From JADKIH01 sp049363815 (GTDB lineage: Bacteria > Bacteroidota > Bacteroidia > AKYH767-A > 2013-40CM-41-45), in contig JBMQEM010000097.1 of NCBI GenBank assembly GCA_049363815.1, positions 4,456 to 68,455 of the forward strand: a stretch of DNA of 64,000 nt, read 5' to 3'. The translations under genes were made by a program, and so were the position numbers. Under the pieces are notes generated by a model that did not search any database, was not told the origin of the DNA, and saw only the letters and a program-made list of their open reading frames with translations. Of this stretch, positions 52,570 through 61,803 are shown one piece after another (position 1 is the first letter of the stretch; every line of letters begins with the position of its first letter).

Positions 52570-55440
52570 TTAGTTTAACGCAGCCTTCTTTCTAAGGTTG
52601 CCTGTTTTTTGAGTAATTGAAAGCTCGGTTTTAAGGAATTCTGCCGTAATACTGTCCTTATTATTAATGATCTGCCTTGGTGTCCCTTCGCAGACAATTG
52701 TGCCTCCACGCATACCGCCTTCAGGGCCAAGGTCGAAAATGTAATCGGATGCTTTGATCATATCCATATTATGTTCAATGACCATAACTGTATTTCCTTT
52801 ATCCACCAGACGGTTCAGAACATCAAGTAAAATTCTCACGTCCTCAAAATGCAAGCCGGTTGTAGGCTCATCGAGTATGTAAAAAGTATTTCCCGTATCC
52901 CGTTTGGATAGTTCTGATGCCAGTTTCACCCGTTGTGCTTCACCACCACTTAGTGTCGTGCTTTGTTGTCCAAGTGTCACATAGCCTAAACCAACTTCTG
53001 CAAGAGTTTTTATTTTCTGTAAGATATGCGGCATGTTGTTGAAAAAGTTTACAGCTTCTTCTATACTCATATCAAGAATATCACTGATTGATTTTCCCCT
53101 GTACCTTATTTCGAGCGTTTCACGATTATATCTTTTGCCCCGACAGGTCTCGCATTCTACATAGACATCCGGAAGAAAATTCATTTCTATTACTCTCATT
53201 CCACCACCCTGACAGGTTTCACATCGTCCGCCTTTTACATTGAAAGAGAATCGTCCCGGTTGATATCCGCGGATCGCTGCTTCAGGTAATTGCGCAAACA
53301 AATTTCTGATGTCTGTAAATACACCGGTATAGGTTGCAGGATTTGATCGCGGAGTTCTTCCAATTGGTGACTGGTCGATCTCAATCACTTTGTCGACGTG
53401 TTGTAATCCTTTTATTGATTTGTATGGAAGAGGCTTCTGAACTGAATTGTAAAAATGCTGATTCAGGATCGGGTAAAGCGTTTCATTGATCAATGATGAT
53501 TTACCGCTTCCTGAAACTCCTGTAACACAAATTAATTTTCCAAGATGAATTTTTATACTTACATTTTTCAGGTTGTGACCGGTGGCATCTTTAAGCTCAA
53601 TATATTTGCCATTTCCATCTCTGTATTTTAATGGAGCAAAAATAAATTTACGTTCACTCAGGTAATCAGTCGTCAGACCGGGCTGCTTCATGATCTCTTC
53701 CGGAGTTCCCTGTGCCACTATATTTCCTCCATGTACTCCTGCACCCGGACCCAGATCGATCACATAATCTGCAGCAAGTATGGTTTCTTTATCATGCTCA
53801 ACAACGATCACTGTATTGCCTGCATCCCGTAATTCCTGTAATGATTTTATCAAACGGACATTATCTCTTTGATGCAAACCTATGCTCGGTTCATCAAGAA
53901 TATATAACACACCGACCAGTTGTGATCCGATCTGTGTAGCTAAACGGATCCGCTGTGTTTCACCACCGCTTAAAGTTTTTGAACTTCTGTTGAGTGTAAG
54001 ATAATCCAGTCCGACATCAAGTAAAAACTTTATCCGTTTGCGGATCTCCTTGATCACTTCTGTCCCGATCTTTTTTTGCTTTGCAGAAAGTTTGTCTTCC
54101 AGCTTTGAAAACCAGTCGCCCAGGATCTGTATATCCGTATTTGCAAGCTCAGAAATATTCTTATTGTTGATCTTGAAATAAAGAGCTTCTTTTTTCAGCC
54201 GGTCTCCATTGCATTCCGGACAGGTCACATGTTGCATGAAACCCTGGATCCATCTTTTCATGGAAGGAGAAGCCGATTCATTTTCCTGATTGACGATGAA
54301 GTTGACAATTCCTTCGTAAGTCGAAGGCTGATGATAAGCACTTCCCGACTGGTCAGAAGCGACATTTAAAACATCATCTGAACCATAAAGAATAATATTG
54401 AGTGACTCTTCTGGAATTTCATCAAGTGGTGTAGACAAGTTGAACTGATACTTTCTTCCCAATGCCATGAGTTGTTTGAAGATCCAGTTGTCCTTCTGCG
54501 GCCCAAGTGGAATGATTCCTCCGGCCTTGATGGATTTTTTGAAATCAGGAATTATACTTTTAATGTCAACTTCTGTAATTGTTCCAAGTCCGTTGCACCT
54601 TTTGCATGCACCATATGGTGAATTGAATGAAAAGGTATTTGGCTGGGGTTCATCATACGATATTCCGGATGTAGGACACATCAGGTGTCGACTGTAATAA
54701 TTTTCTTTTTCCTTTCCATTCTCAATGATCATGATCGATCCCTTGCCTAATTTCATTGCAAGGGTGAGTGATTCATTCAGGCGTTGTTGTATTCCCGGCC
54801 CGATCTCAAGTCTGTCGATCAGTAATTCAATGTCATGGGTCTTATATCTGTCTAATTGTAATCCTTTTTTCAATTCAACCAGGTTTCCATCATTGCGAAC
54901 CCGTAAATATCCTTGTTGTGATAATTGCTCAAACAATTCCCGGTAATGACCTTTTCTTGCTTTAACCAAAGGTGCAAGCAACATGACCTTCTTGCCATTG
55001 AATTTCTGTATGATAAGCTCAATGATCTGTTCGTCGCTTAGCTTGATCATCTTTTCACCGGTCGTGTAAGAATAGGCTTCAGATGCTCTGGCAAAAAGCA
55101 ATCTCATGAAATCATAGATCTCTGTAATGGTTCCTACAGTGGACCGCGGATTCAGATTGGTTGTCTTCTGTTCAATCGAAATGACAGGGGAGAGGCCATT
55201 GATCTTGTCAACTTCCGGCCTTTCCATATTACCTAAAAACTGTCGGGCGTATGCTGAGAAACTTTCAAGGTATCGACGTTGTCCTTCTGCATAGATCGTA
55301 TCAAAGGCTAGTGAAGATTTTCCACTACCGCTCAAACCGGTAATTACGACCAGTTGATTTCGTGGAAAAGTAAGATCAATGTTTTTTAAATTATGTACCC
55401 TCGCCCCGTAAATTTCCAGCAACTCTGTTTCTTCCGACAT
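52570..55440 (-). CDS. uvrA: excinuclease ABC subunit A
   Basis: The 956-residue damage-recognition ATPase of nucleotide excision repair, near the usual ~940. Both ATPase modules are complete: Walker A as GLSGSGKSS (~34) and GVSGSGKSS (~645), signature motifs LSGGETQRIRLA (~490) and LSGGEAQRVKLA (~830), and Walker B as ILDEPS and ILDEPTTGL. Zinc-type pairs CKRCNG, CPECNG, CETCQGGG and CETCRGKR are present. The pair that is CPIC in E. coli reads CPTS here, losing one Cys; as I recall this is common in Bacteroidota. The start ATG at 55440 is standard and the divergent porQ is 220 nt away. Confidence 0.98.
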   Translation of the reverse strand: MSEETELLEIYGARVHNLKNIDLTFPRNQLVVITGLSGSGKSSLAFDTIYAEGQRRYLESFSAYARQFLGNMERPEVDKINGLSPVISIEQKTTNLNPRSTVGTITEIYDFMRLLFARASEAYSYTTGEKMIKLSDEQIIELIIQKFNGKKVMLLAPLVKARKGHYRELFEQLSQQGYLRVRNDGNLVELKKGLQLDRYKTHDIELLIDRLEIGPGIQQRLNESLTLAMKLGKGSIMIIENGKEKENYYSRHLMCPTSGISYDEPQPNTFSFNSPYGACKRCNGLGTITEVDIKSIIPDFKKSIKAGGIIPLGPQKDNWIFKQLMALGRKYQFNLSTPLDEIPEESLNIILYGSDDVLNVASDQSGSAYHQPSTYEGIVNFIVNQENESASPSMKRWIQGFMQHVTCPECNGDRLKKEALYFKINNKNISELANTDIQILGDWFSKLEDKLSAKQKKIGTEVIKEIRKRIKFLLDVGLDYLTLNRSSKTLSGGETQRIRLATQIGSQLVGVLYILDEPSIGLHQRDNVRLIKSLQELRDAGNTVIVVEHDKETILAADYVIDLGPGAGVHGGNIVAQGTPEEIMKQPGLTTDYLSERKFIFAPLKYRDGNGKYIELKDATGHNLKNVSIKIHLGKLICVTGVSGSGKSSLINETLYPILNQHFYNSVQKPLPYKSIKGLQHVDKVIEIDQSPIGRTPRSNPATYTGVFTDIRNLFAQLPEAAIRGYQPGRFSFNVKGGRCETCQGGGMRVIEMNFLPDVYVECETCRGKRYNRETLEIRYRGKSISDILDMSIEEAVNFFNNMPHILQKIKTLAEVGLGYVTLGQQSTTLSGGEAQRVKLASELSKRDTGNTFYILDEPTTGLHFEDVRILLDVLNRLVDKGNTVMVIEHNMDMIKASDYIFDLGPEGGMRGGTIVCEGTPRQIINNKDSITAEFLKTELSITQKTGNLRKKAALN

Positions 55441-55506
55441 TTTTTCTGAATCGATTTTTGAACTTGCGAAGGTAAGGAAATTTGTTCTAATTGTTTATTG
55501 GATTCA

Positions 55507-55567
55507 GGGTGTTTAAAGTGTATTAGGTGTTGTGTAGTATCATTAACTATTACAACACTTTAAACCC
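55507..55567. repeat. imperfect inverted repeat in the uvrA/porQ gap
   Basis: GGGTGTTTAAAGTGT (55507-55521) matches the complement of ACACTTTAAACCC (55555-55567) with a 2-nt bulge on the left arm. It lies in the divergent gap, so it is not a terminator of either gene. Confidence 0.4.
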
Positions 55568-55660
55568 GACAATCGCATAAAACCAGTTAAACAATAATCT
55601 CCCATCAAAATAAAATCCCAATTTCTTCGTTCCCACAAATATTCCTTTCTTTGCATCTAT

Positions 55661-56713
55661 ATGAAATTTAGAAAACTACTAACCGCAGCTTTCATTCTGG
55701 CTGTAAATCATTTCAGTTTTTCCCAGTCCGGTGGGGCTATTGGCGGTAATTATGTTTATCAATACCTGAACATTCCTTCCTCTGCAAGGGTAGCTTCTCT
55801 TGGAGGTACTTATATTACAGTAAAAGATGATGATATCAACGTAGGAATGCAGGCTGCCTCTTTGTTGAATTCTGAGATGAACAAAGCTCTTACCTTTAGC
55901 GGAGTGTCGTATGCTGACGGAATAAAATTTGGCAATGTCGCTTTTGCAAAACACTTTGATAAACTGGGAACGTTTCTGGCATCGATGAATTACGCCGGGT
56001 ATGGACAGTTCATGGAAACAGATGAGTTTGGTAACATCACTGGAACTTTTAAAGCGTCTGATTATGCATTGACATTTGGTTATGGCCGGGAACTCAATAA
56101 ATTTTTCAGCTACGGTGCTGCCTTGAAGTTTCTATATTCCGATTACTACATTACTAATTCATTTGGAATTGCTGCAGATCTCTCTGCGACATTCTGTGAT
56201 ACGACCAGAAAAATTACGGCTACGATTCAATTCAGAAACATTGGAAGTCAACTGAAGAATTATGTCGATGGAGCCAATGAACCATTACCAGCAGAAGCTT
56301 TGATAGGAATTTCTAAACGTCTTGCTCATACACCACTTCGATTCAGTCTTACCTACAGGCATCTTGAAAAATTTGATCTATCTTATGAAGACCCTCTTGA
56401 TCTGGGTGATGTGGATCCGGTGACCGGTGAAGCACAGGTTAAAACCATTGACTTCTGGAATAAACTTTCACGTCATTTTATTTTCGGAGCGGAAATTCTG
56501 ATCACGAAAAATTTCCATATCAATGGCGGTTATAATTTTCAAAGAAGAAAAGAGTTGCAGGTTTCCAGCCGGCCCGGACTTACAGGATTTTCTTTTGGTG
56601 TAAGCATGAAGATCAGCAAATTCATTATCAGTTATGGAAGGGCCAGTTATCATCTTGCAGGTGGAGCGGATCATTTTTCGATCACAACGAACCTCGCGGA
56701 ATTTGTGAAATAA
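55661..56713 (+). CDS. porQ: type IX secretion system protein PorQ
   Basis: A 350-residue outer-membrane beta-barrel protein. The signal peptide (LLTAAFILAVNHFSFS) is followed by the conserved start GGNYVYQYLNIPSSARVASLGG and typical PorV/PorQ-type strands (FAKHFDKLGTFLASMNYAGYGQF, AALKFLYSDYYITNSFGIAADLS, RPGLTGFSFGVSMKISKF). PorQ is part of the T9SS surface complex that matures and attaches cargo. It is followed by cmk and ispH, an order I recall from other Bacteroidota. A box TTTCTTTG (one base off the -7 consensus) lies about 10 nt upstream of the start. Confidence 0.85.
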   Translation: MKFRKLLTAAFILAVNHFSFSQSGGAIGGNYVYQYLNIPSSARVASLGGTYITVKDDDINVGMQAASLLNSEMNKALTFSGVSYADGIKFGNVAFAKHFDKLGTFLASMNYAGYGQFMETDEFGNITGTFKASDYALTFGYGRELNKFFSYGAALKFLYSDYYITNSFGIAADLSATFCDTTRKITATIQFRNIGSQLKNYVDGANEPLPAEALIGISKRLAHTPLRFSLTYRHLEKFDLSYEDPLDLGDVDPVTGEAQVKTIDFWNKLSRHFIFGAEILITKNFHINGGYNFQRRKELQVSSRPGLTGFSFGVSMKISKFIISYGRASYHLAGGADHFSITTNLAEFVK

Positions 56714-56923
56714 TTCAAAAGTTAAAAGTCAATTTGCAGATTTCTTGAAAGTGATCTGTGAAAATACTCATAAAGGAATTTAATTCTGCATGTTTCTGTA
56801 ATTGTAAAATATAACTCACCATTGTTATCCTCTTTTTGCTAAAAAAAACGATTAGAATCCCAAAAAGTCGCTAATTTTTTCTTTCTTTGCCAAGTGGCAA
56901 CAATTCTCCATCCATCTAAAACT

Positions 56924-57643
56924 ATGAACCTTTCGCCAGGACCGATTGCGGGGAAAATTATTATCGCAATTGATGGTTATTCTTCATGTGGAAAAAGCAC
57001 CATGGCTAAAGCAATAGCTAAAAAGATGGGGTATCGTTATATTGATTCTGGAGCAATGTACAGGGCAGTGACTTTGTTCGTGCAGCAGCATGGATTAAGT
57101 CTGGAAGACCTGCAAAGCATGAGTGATGCTCAACTGGAAGCAATGCTTGATCACATTCATGTTACTTTTCATATCAACCCTGAAAATGGACTTTCAGAAG
57201 TTTACCTTAATGAGATCAATGTAGAAAAGAAGATCCGTGACCTGAAAGTCTCTGATTGGGTGAGTCCTGTCAGCGCTATTCCTGCGATCCGGCACCGGAT
57301 GGTGGCCTTACAACAAGGTTATGGCAAGCAAAAGGCAATCGTAATGGATGGACGGGATATTGGTACAAAAGTTTTTCCTGATGCTGAATTGAAAATTTTT
57401 ATGACTGCAAAAAAAGAAGTCCGTGCAAAACGTCGCTTCGATGAATTAAACCAAAAAGGTTTTATGGTCACGATGGATGAAGTGTTAAAAAACATCGAAG
57501 ACCGCGATCACACAGATACTCACCGAGCTGAAAGCCCTTTGAGAAGAGCCGATGATGCTATTATTCTCGACAACTCTGATCTTTCAGAGCAGGAACAGTT
57601 TGATTTTGCTATGAAACTGGTTAATGAGATATGTAATAAGTGA
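56924..57643 (+). CDS. cmk: (d)CMP kinase
   Basis: This kinase phosphorylates CMP and dCMP with ATP in nucleotide metabolism. The P-loop is IDGYSSCGKSTMA (~16-28), followed by YIDSGAMYRAVT, the conserved switch-region strand MDGRDIGTKVFPDAELKIFM (~144-163) and DRDHTDTHRAESPLRRADDAI near the end. I choose the ATG at 56924 (about 239 residues, near family size); a GTG at 56894 adds 10 residues but sits almost on a -7-like box (TTTCTTTG, 56882-56889). The stop codon TGA lies in the first AAGTGAA heptad of a repeat array. Confidence 0.95.
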   Translation: MNLSPGPIAGKIIIAIDGYSSCGKSTMAKAIAKKMGYRYIDSGAMYRAVTLFVQQHGLSLEDLQSMSDAQLEAMLDHIHVTFHINPENGLSEVYLNEINVEKKIRDLKVSDWVSPVSAIPAIRHRMVALQQGYGKQKAIVMDGRDIGTKVFPDAELKIFMTAKKEVRAKRRFDELNQKGFMVTMDEVLKNIEDRDHTDTHRAESPLRRADDAIILDNSDLSEQEQFDFAMKLVNEICNK

Positions 57644-57647
57644 AATT

Positions 57648-57675
57648 AAGTGAAAAGTGAAAAGTGAAAAGTGAA
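57648..57675. repeat. four tandem AAGTGAA heptamers after cmk
   Basis: Perfect tandem copies of AAGTGAA occupy 57648-57675; earlier degenerate copies start inside the cmk stop codon. The complementary motif (CACTTTT, CACTTTTT) appears at 57705-57727, so the two could fold together upstream of ispH. Confidence 0.8.
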
Positions 57676-57729
57676 AAGGGGCGAGGACCTTTGATTGTGT
57701 CATCACTTTTCGTTTTTCACTTTTTTTCA

Positions 57730-57737
57730 TACTTTTG
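57730..57737 (+). promoter_or_regulatory. putative ispH promoter -7 element
   Basis: TACTTTTG matches TAnnTTTG exactly and lies 8 nt before the ATG at 57746, giving a near-leaderless transcript. This supports that ATG over the longer reading from 57695. A -33 TTG is not apparent. Confidence 0.4.
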
Positions 57738-57745
57738 CAGTAATA

Positions 57746-58636
57746 ATGAAAGTCACCATCGACACCTTTTCCGGTTTTTGTTTTGGAGTTGTTTATGCAA
57801 TTCAAAAAGCTGAGGAAGAGTTAGCAAAATCAGGTTCTTTGTATTGTTTGGGCGATATTGTTCACAACAATATGGAGGTGGAAAGACTTGGGAAAAAAGG
57901 TCTGAAAGTGATCAATCATGATGACCTTAAGAGTCTTCATGATTGCAAAGTCCTGATCCGTGCCCATGGTGAACCACCTGAAACTTACCAGACAGCTCTT
58001 CAAAATAACATCGAATTGATAGATGCCTCTTGTCCTGTTGTTCTCAAACTACAACACCGGGTAAGAGTAAGCTATGATGATGTGCTGGAAAATGACGGGC
58101 AGATCGTTATCTATGGAGAGATCGGACACGCTGAAGTGAATGGTCTCGTCGGTCAAACCAATGGAAATGCTATCATTGTCAGATCAGAAGATGATATCCA
58201 CCTGATCGATTTTTCTAAACCCGTCACGCTTTTCTCTCAGACAACGAAGAGTAGTGCCGGTTTTTCAAAAATGAAAAAACTTATTGAGGAGTTATCTGAA
58301 AAGGCTGTACAGAAAGAAATTTCAGAAGAATACATGGTTTCTAATGATACCATTTGTCGTCAGGTTTCCAACCGTGAACCGCAGTTGCGTAAATTTTCAC
58401 ATGAACATGATGTAATTCTTTTTGTCAGCGGAAAGAAAAGCTCCAATGGAAAAGCCTTGTTTGAAGTCTGTAAATCTGAAAATCCAAATACCTATTTTAT
58501 TTCTTCAGATGAAGAACTGGACTTTAACTGGCTAAAAGGCATAAATAAAGTCGGCATCTGCGGAGCGACGTCAACACCGATGTGGTTGATGGAGAAAGTG
58601 GCAGAAAAGATTGAACTGGTTGCTCCTGAACTTTAA
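57746..58636 (+). CDS. ispH: 4-hydroxy-3-methylbut-2-enyl diphosphate reductase
   Basis: IspH (LytB) carries out the last step of the MEP isoprenoid pathway, making IPP and DMAPP with a [4Fe-4S] cluster. I start at the ATG at 57746 because it gives MKVTIDTFSGFCFGV, placing the first cluster Cys at position 12 as in other IspH proteins; the longer reading from 57695 adds 17 residues of repeat-derived sequence. Other cluster Cys are in DASCPVV and NDTICRQ. The substrate-binding GEIGHAEVNGLVGQT and the C-terminal GATSTPMWLMEKVAEKI are family-typical. 296 residues is normal. It lies between cmk and rpsA. Confidence 0.96.
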   Translation: MKVTIDTFSGFCFGVVYAIQKAEEELAKSGSLYCLGDIVHNNMEVERLGKKGLKVINHDDLKSLHDCKVLIRAHGEPPETYQTALQNNIELIDASCPVVLKLQHRVRVSYDDVLENDGQIVIYGEIGHAEVNGLVGQTNGNAIIVRSEDDIHLIDFSKPVTLFSQTTKSSAGFSKMKKLIEELSEKAVQKEISEEYMVSNDTICRQVSNREPQLRKFSHEHDVILFVSGKKSSNGKALFEVCKSENPNTYFISSDEELDFNWLKGINKVGICGATSTPMWLMEKVAEKIELVAPEL

Positions 58637-58659
58637 GAAGAAAACTCAAATATTGAAAG

Positions 58660-58682
58660 GATTAAAAATTCTCTTTTTAATC
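58660..58682 (+). terminator. weak AT-rich hairpin after ispH
   Basis: GATTAAAAA (58660-58668) pairs with TTTTTAATC (58674-58682) around TTCTC, 24 nt after the ispH stop codon. The stem is AT-only except for its outermost G-C pair, so termination would be weak. Confidence 0.4.
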
Positions 58683-58806
58683 GATTTTAAAGGTTTTTCA
58701 ATTATAACTCTAGAATTCCAGAATTCATCCCAAATAAATTCATAATTTCAAGCTAATGCCGTTAAAAAGATTCTCTTACGGGCTTTTTTCGTTTGAATCT
58801 TTTTGA

Positions 58807-58814
58807 TACATTTG
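58807..58814 (+). promoter_or_regulatory. putative rpsA promoter -7 element
   Basis: TACATTTG matches TAnnTTTG exactly and lies 52 nt upstream of the rpsA ATG. At the usual spacing the -33 position reads CTTTTTT rather than TTG. Confidence 0.4.
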
Positions 58815-58865
58815 CGTCCCTATAAAAAAGAACCGAAATCAAACCCTTATAACATTAAAATTTAA

Positions 58866-60701
58866 ATGATTACAGAAGAAATCACTAATCCTGCCCCGGC
58901 CTATAATCCGGAGCCATTTAACTGGGATTCCACTAGCAATAAAGGTGCTGGGGAATATTCAGCGGAAGAGCGTACTAAAATGGAACAACAGTACGACCAA
59001 ACTCTTAGTGCCGTTGTAGAACACGACATCGTTGATGGTAAAGTTGTATCTATTTCATCAAAAGATGTTCTGATCAACATTGGCTACAAATCCGACGGAT
59101 TAGTGGCATTAACTGAATTCCGCCATATGCCAGACATTAAAGTCGGGGATAAAGTGGAAGTTTATGTAGAAACACAGGAAGACAAAAATGGTCAGTTGAT
59201 CCTTTCACACAAAAAAGCTCGTGCTCTTAAATCATGGGATCGCGTCAATGCAGCTTTGGAAGGTGATGAGATCATTCAGGGATTTGTTAAATGTCGTACA
59301 AAAGGTGGACTTATCGTAGATGTATTCGGAATCGAAGCATTCTTACCTGGTTCACAGATCGATGTTAAACCTATTCGTGACTACGATCAGTTTGTAGGAA
59401 AAACAATGGAGTTCAAAGTTGTTAAGATCAACAATGAATTCAAAAACGTTGTTGTCTCTCACAAGGTTCTTATCGAAGAAGAATTAGAACAACAAAAAGC
59501 AGAGATCATGAAGAAACTTGAGAAAGGTCAGGTTCTTGAAGGTACTGTTAAAAATATCACATCGTACGGTGTGTTCATGGATCTTGGTGGTGTTGATGGT
59601 TTACTTCACATTACTGATATCTCTTGGGGTCGTATCACTCATCCTGAAGAAGTTCTTAAACTTGATCAGAAGATCAATGTCGTTATCCTTGACTTTGATG
59701 ATGAGAAAAAGCGTATCGCTCTTGGTTTAAAACAACTTACTCCGCATCCTTGGACGCAGCTTAGCACTGACCTTAATGTTGGTGATAAAGTAAAAGGTAA
59801 AGTTGTTGTTATCGCTGACTACGGTGCTTTCGTTGAGATCGCTCCGGGCGTAGAAGGACTTATCCACGTTTCTGAAATGTCATGGTCACAACACTTACGT
59901 TCACCACATGAATTCTTAAAAGTTGGTGACGAGATCGAAGCTGTTGTATTGACACTTGATCGTGAAGAGCGTAAAATGTCTCTTGGACTAAAACAATTGA
60001 AAGCAGATCCTTGGATCGATGTTGCTACTAAATACCCAGTTGGTTCTAAACATACAGCTACAGTGAAAAACTTCCAGAACTTTGGAGTATTCGTTGAGTT
60101 GGAAGAAGGAATCGATGGTCTTGTGCATATCTCTGATTTATCATGGAGCAAGAAGATCAAGCACCCATCTGAATTTACGAAAGTAGGAGAGAAGATGGAT
60201 GTTGTCGTTCTTGAAGTGGATCCTGAAAATCGTCGTTTGAGTTTAGGTCACAAACAACTTGAAGAAAATCCTTGGGATGTATTTGAATCGATCTTTACAG
60301 TTGATTCAGTTCATGAAGGAACCGTTCTTAAGATGGGAGAAAAAGGTGCATCTGTTGCTTTATCTTATGGTGTTGAAGCATTCGCTCCAAGCAAACATAT
60401 GGTGAAAGAAGATGGCAAAATGCTTAAAGCCGATGAGAAAGCTGACTTCAAAGTAATTGAATTCAGCAAAGATCAACGTAAGATCGTTGTTTCTCACTCT
60501 CGTATTCACGAAGAAGTTTCTCAACAGACACGTGTTGCAGAAGGATCAGCAAAAGCTGCTGACCGTGAAGAAGGAGTTAAAGCAGTTAAGAAAGTAAAAG
60601 ATAATCAGGAGAAAACTACTCTTGGAGATCTAAGCGTTCTTAGCAACCTTAAAAATGAAATGGAAGCTGCAGAAAAGAAAAAAGGCGACAGCGCTGAGTA
60701 A
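58866..60701 (+). CDS. rpsA: 30S ribosomal protein S1
   Basis: A 611-residue RNA-binding protein of the small ribosomal subunit that helps recruit mRNA; this matters in Bacteroidota, where Shine-Dalgarno sequences are weak. About six S1 (OB-fold) repeats run from ~50 to ~560, best seen in EGTVKNITSYGVFMDLGGVDGLLHITDISW (~220), GKVVVIADYGAFVEIAPGVEGLIHVSEMSW (~306) and ATVKNFQNFGVFVELEEGIDGLVHISDLSW (~393). The C-terminal ~60 residues are charged. ATG at 58866 has no strong Shine-Dalgarno. It completes the cmk-ispH-rpsA neighbourhood, which in some Clostridia includes an IspH-S1 fusion. Confidence 0.97.
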   Translation: MITEEITNPAPAYNPEPFNWDSTSNKGAGEYSAEERTKMEQQYDQTLSAVVEHDIVDGKVVSISSKDVLINIGYKSDGLVALTEFRHMPDIKVGDKVEVYVETQEDKNGQLILSHKKARALKSWDRVNAALEGDEIIQGFVKCRTKGGLIVDVFGIEAFLPGSQIDVKPIRDYDQFVGKTMEFKVVKINNEFKNVVVSHKVLIEEELEQQKAEIMKKLEKGQVLEGTVKNITSYGVFMDLGGVDGLLHITDISWGRITHPEEVLKLDQKINVVILDFDDEKKRIALGLKQLTPHPWTQLSTDLNVGDKVKGKVVVIADYGAFVEIAPGVEGLIHVSEMSWSQHLRSPHEFLKVGDEIEAVVLTLDREERKMSLGLKQLKADPWIDVATKYPVGSKHTATVKNFQNFGVFVELEEGIDGLVHISDLSWSKKIKHPSEFTKVGEKMDVVVLEVDPENRRLSLGHKQLEENPWDVFESIFTVDSVHEGTVLKMGEKGASVALSYGVEAFAPSKHMVKEDGKMLKADEKADFKVIEFSKDQRKIVVSHSRIHEEVSQQTRVAEGSAKAADREEGVKAVKKVKDNQEKTTLGDLSVLSNLKNEMEAAEKKKGDSAE

Positions 60702-60746
60702 TTTTTTCTGAACGTTCGAGATTCGTAATCCGAATCGAAATAATTT

Positions 60747-60777
60747 AAAAAGCCGTCCATTTTGGGCGGCTTTTTTA
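60747..60777 (+). terminator. rho-independent terminator after rpsA
   Basis: AGCCGTCC (60751-60758) pairs with GGGCGGCT (60764-60771), 8 bp with one G-U pair and loop ATTTT, followed by a T-run (60771-60776). It lies 50 nt after the rpsA stop. Confidence 0.88.
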
Positions 60778-60841
60778 TTTGTTTGTAAGTGTACTTCTTT
60801 TACTTTTCACTTTTTGTAATCGGTAAGTAGTAATTAGTTAA

Positions 60842-61144
60842 TTAATAAATCACCTGTTTCTTAGCCGCTCTTTCCGTCCGCCGCAATTCACGACTAGGTT
60901 TTACTTTTTCCTTTCGTGGTGTAGTTTCGGTTCTTAGATGTTTTTTTTCGCGTAGCAGTTTTCTTTCAAGTGCTCTTTGTCTGCGTGCTTCTTTCTTCTT
61001 TAATTTTTCAGACTTGTTATTATTTTGAAATTCTGTAGTCTGTTGCACTTTATTTTCAGAATTGGTTGTTGCCGGATTCTGTGCATGTGACATAATAAAC
61101 GCGAAAAGTGCGATTAAAGTAATTTTTAGCTTTAAAGTTTTCAT
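60842..61144 (-). CDS. small very basic secreted protein
   Basis: A 100-residue protein with a clean signal peptide (LKITLIALFAFIMSHAQ, ~6-22). The mature part is about 30% Arg/Lys, with charged alpha-helical runs such as KLKKKEARRQRALERKLLRE and ELRRTERAAKKQ. It could bind nucleic acid, anionic glycan or lipopolysaccharide once exported. No family is recognised. It faces rpsA and lies after a 7-nt-periodic stretch (CTTTTAC, TTTTCAC). Being so short, it is the least certain gene here, although the signal peptide supports it. Confidence 0.5.
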   Translation of the reverse strand: MKTLKLKITLIALFAFIMSHAQNPATTNSENKVQQTTEFQNNNKSEKLKKKEARRQRALERKLLREKKHLRTETTPRKEKVKPSRELRRTERAAKKQVIY

Positions 61145-61306
61145 TATTGATCTATTTGTTTCTTATTTTGCAGAAAGTGTGCCATGGGACTTATTACCAC
61201 AGTTGGAAGTACAGAGATGAAGGTACTTTTGACTGATAAGACTCTGATAAAAAATTATTGATCTTACTTGAATTGCTAAAATTTAATTCTCCTTTATTAT
61301 AAAAAT

Positions 61307-61771
61307 ATGACGCAACAACAAAAACTGGATTTTCTGAAAAATGCATTTCCTGATTTAGTCAGAAAAGCAGATCCTTCAATTAAGCCGGCTTGGGGCAAAA
61401 TGAACCTCCAACAAATGGTCGAACACATGAGTTATGCAGTACGCAATGCCAATGGAAAATTATCATTTGAATTACTTACTCCGCCGGAGAGAGTAGAAGC
61501 TATGCAGCATTTTGTAAGGAGCGAAAAAGAATTTAAACCAAACACAAAAAATGTTTTACTGGGTGAAGAGCCTGAGCCTGTGAAAAATAAAGATATAGCC
61601 TCTGCCATTGAAGAATATGAAATGGAGATCAAAGATTTTCAAAATTATTTTTCAAAAGATCCCACCGTTACTCTCATGAACCCATTTTTCGGTCCGCTGA
61701 ATTTCAGTGATTGGTGTGACCTTTTGTATAAACATGAGCTGCATCATTTGAAGCAGTTTAATCTCATTTAG
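61307..61771 (+). CDS. DinB-superfamily (DUF1569-like) protein
   Basis: A 154-residue four-helix protein resembling DUF1569 in the DinB/YfiT superfamily. Conserved features: PAWGKMNLQQMVEHMSYAV with the first metal His (~40) and LYKHELHHLKQF near the end with a His cluster (~146-149). Such proteins bind a divalent metal with three His; some are thiol-dependent transferases, many have no known activity. It is cytoplasmic. It lies 54 nt before the repeat hairpin and the pyrR gene but is not part of that operon, because pyrR has its own promoter. Confidence 0.8.
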   Translation: MTQQQKLDFLKNAFPDLVRKADPSIKPAWGKMNLQQMVEHMSYAVRNANGKLSFELLTPPERVEAMQHFVRSEKEFKPNTKNVLLGEEPEPVKNKDIASAIEEYEMEIKDFQNYFSKDPTVTLMNPFFGPLNFSDWCDLLYKHELHHLKQFNLI

Positions 61772-61803
61772 TTTTAAGGAAGTTAAAGGTCAAGTAGAAG
61801 GTC

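Noticed and set aside
54580..54720. Missing Cys (CPTS for CPIC) in UvrA as evidence of a defect
   Set aside because: This site seems commonly altered in Bacteroidota UvrA, and all ATPase and other zinc motifs are intact.
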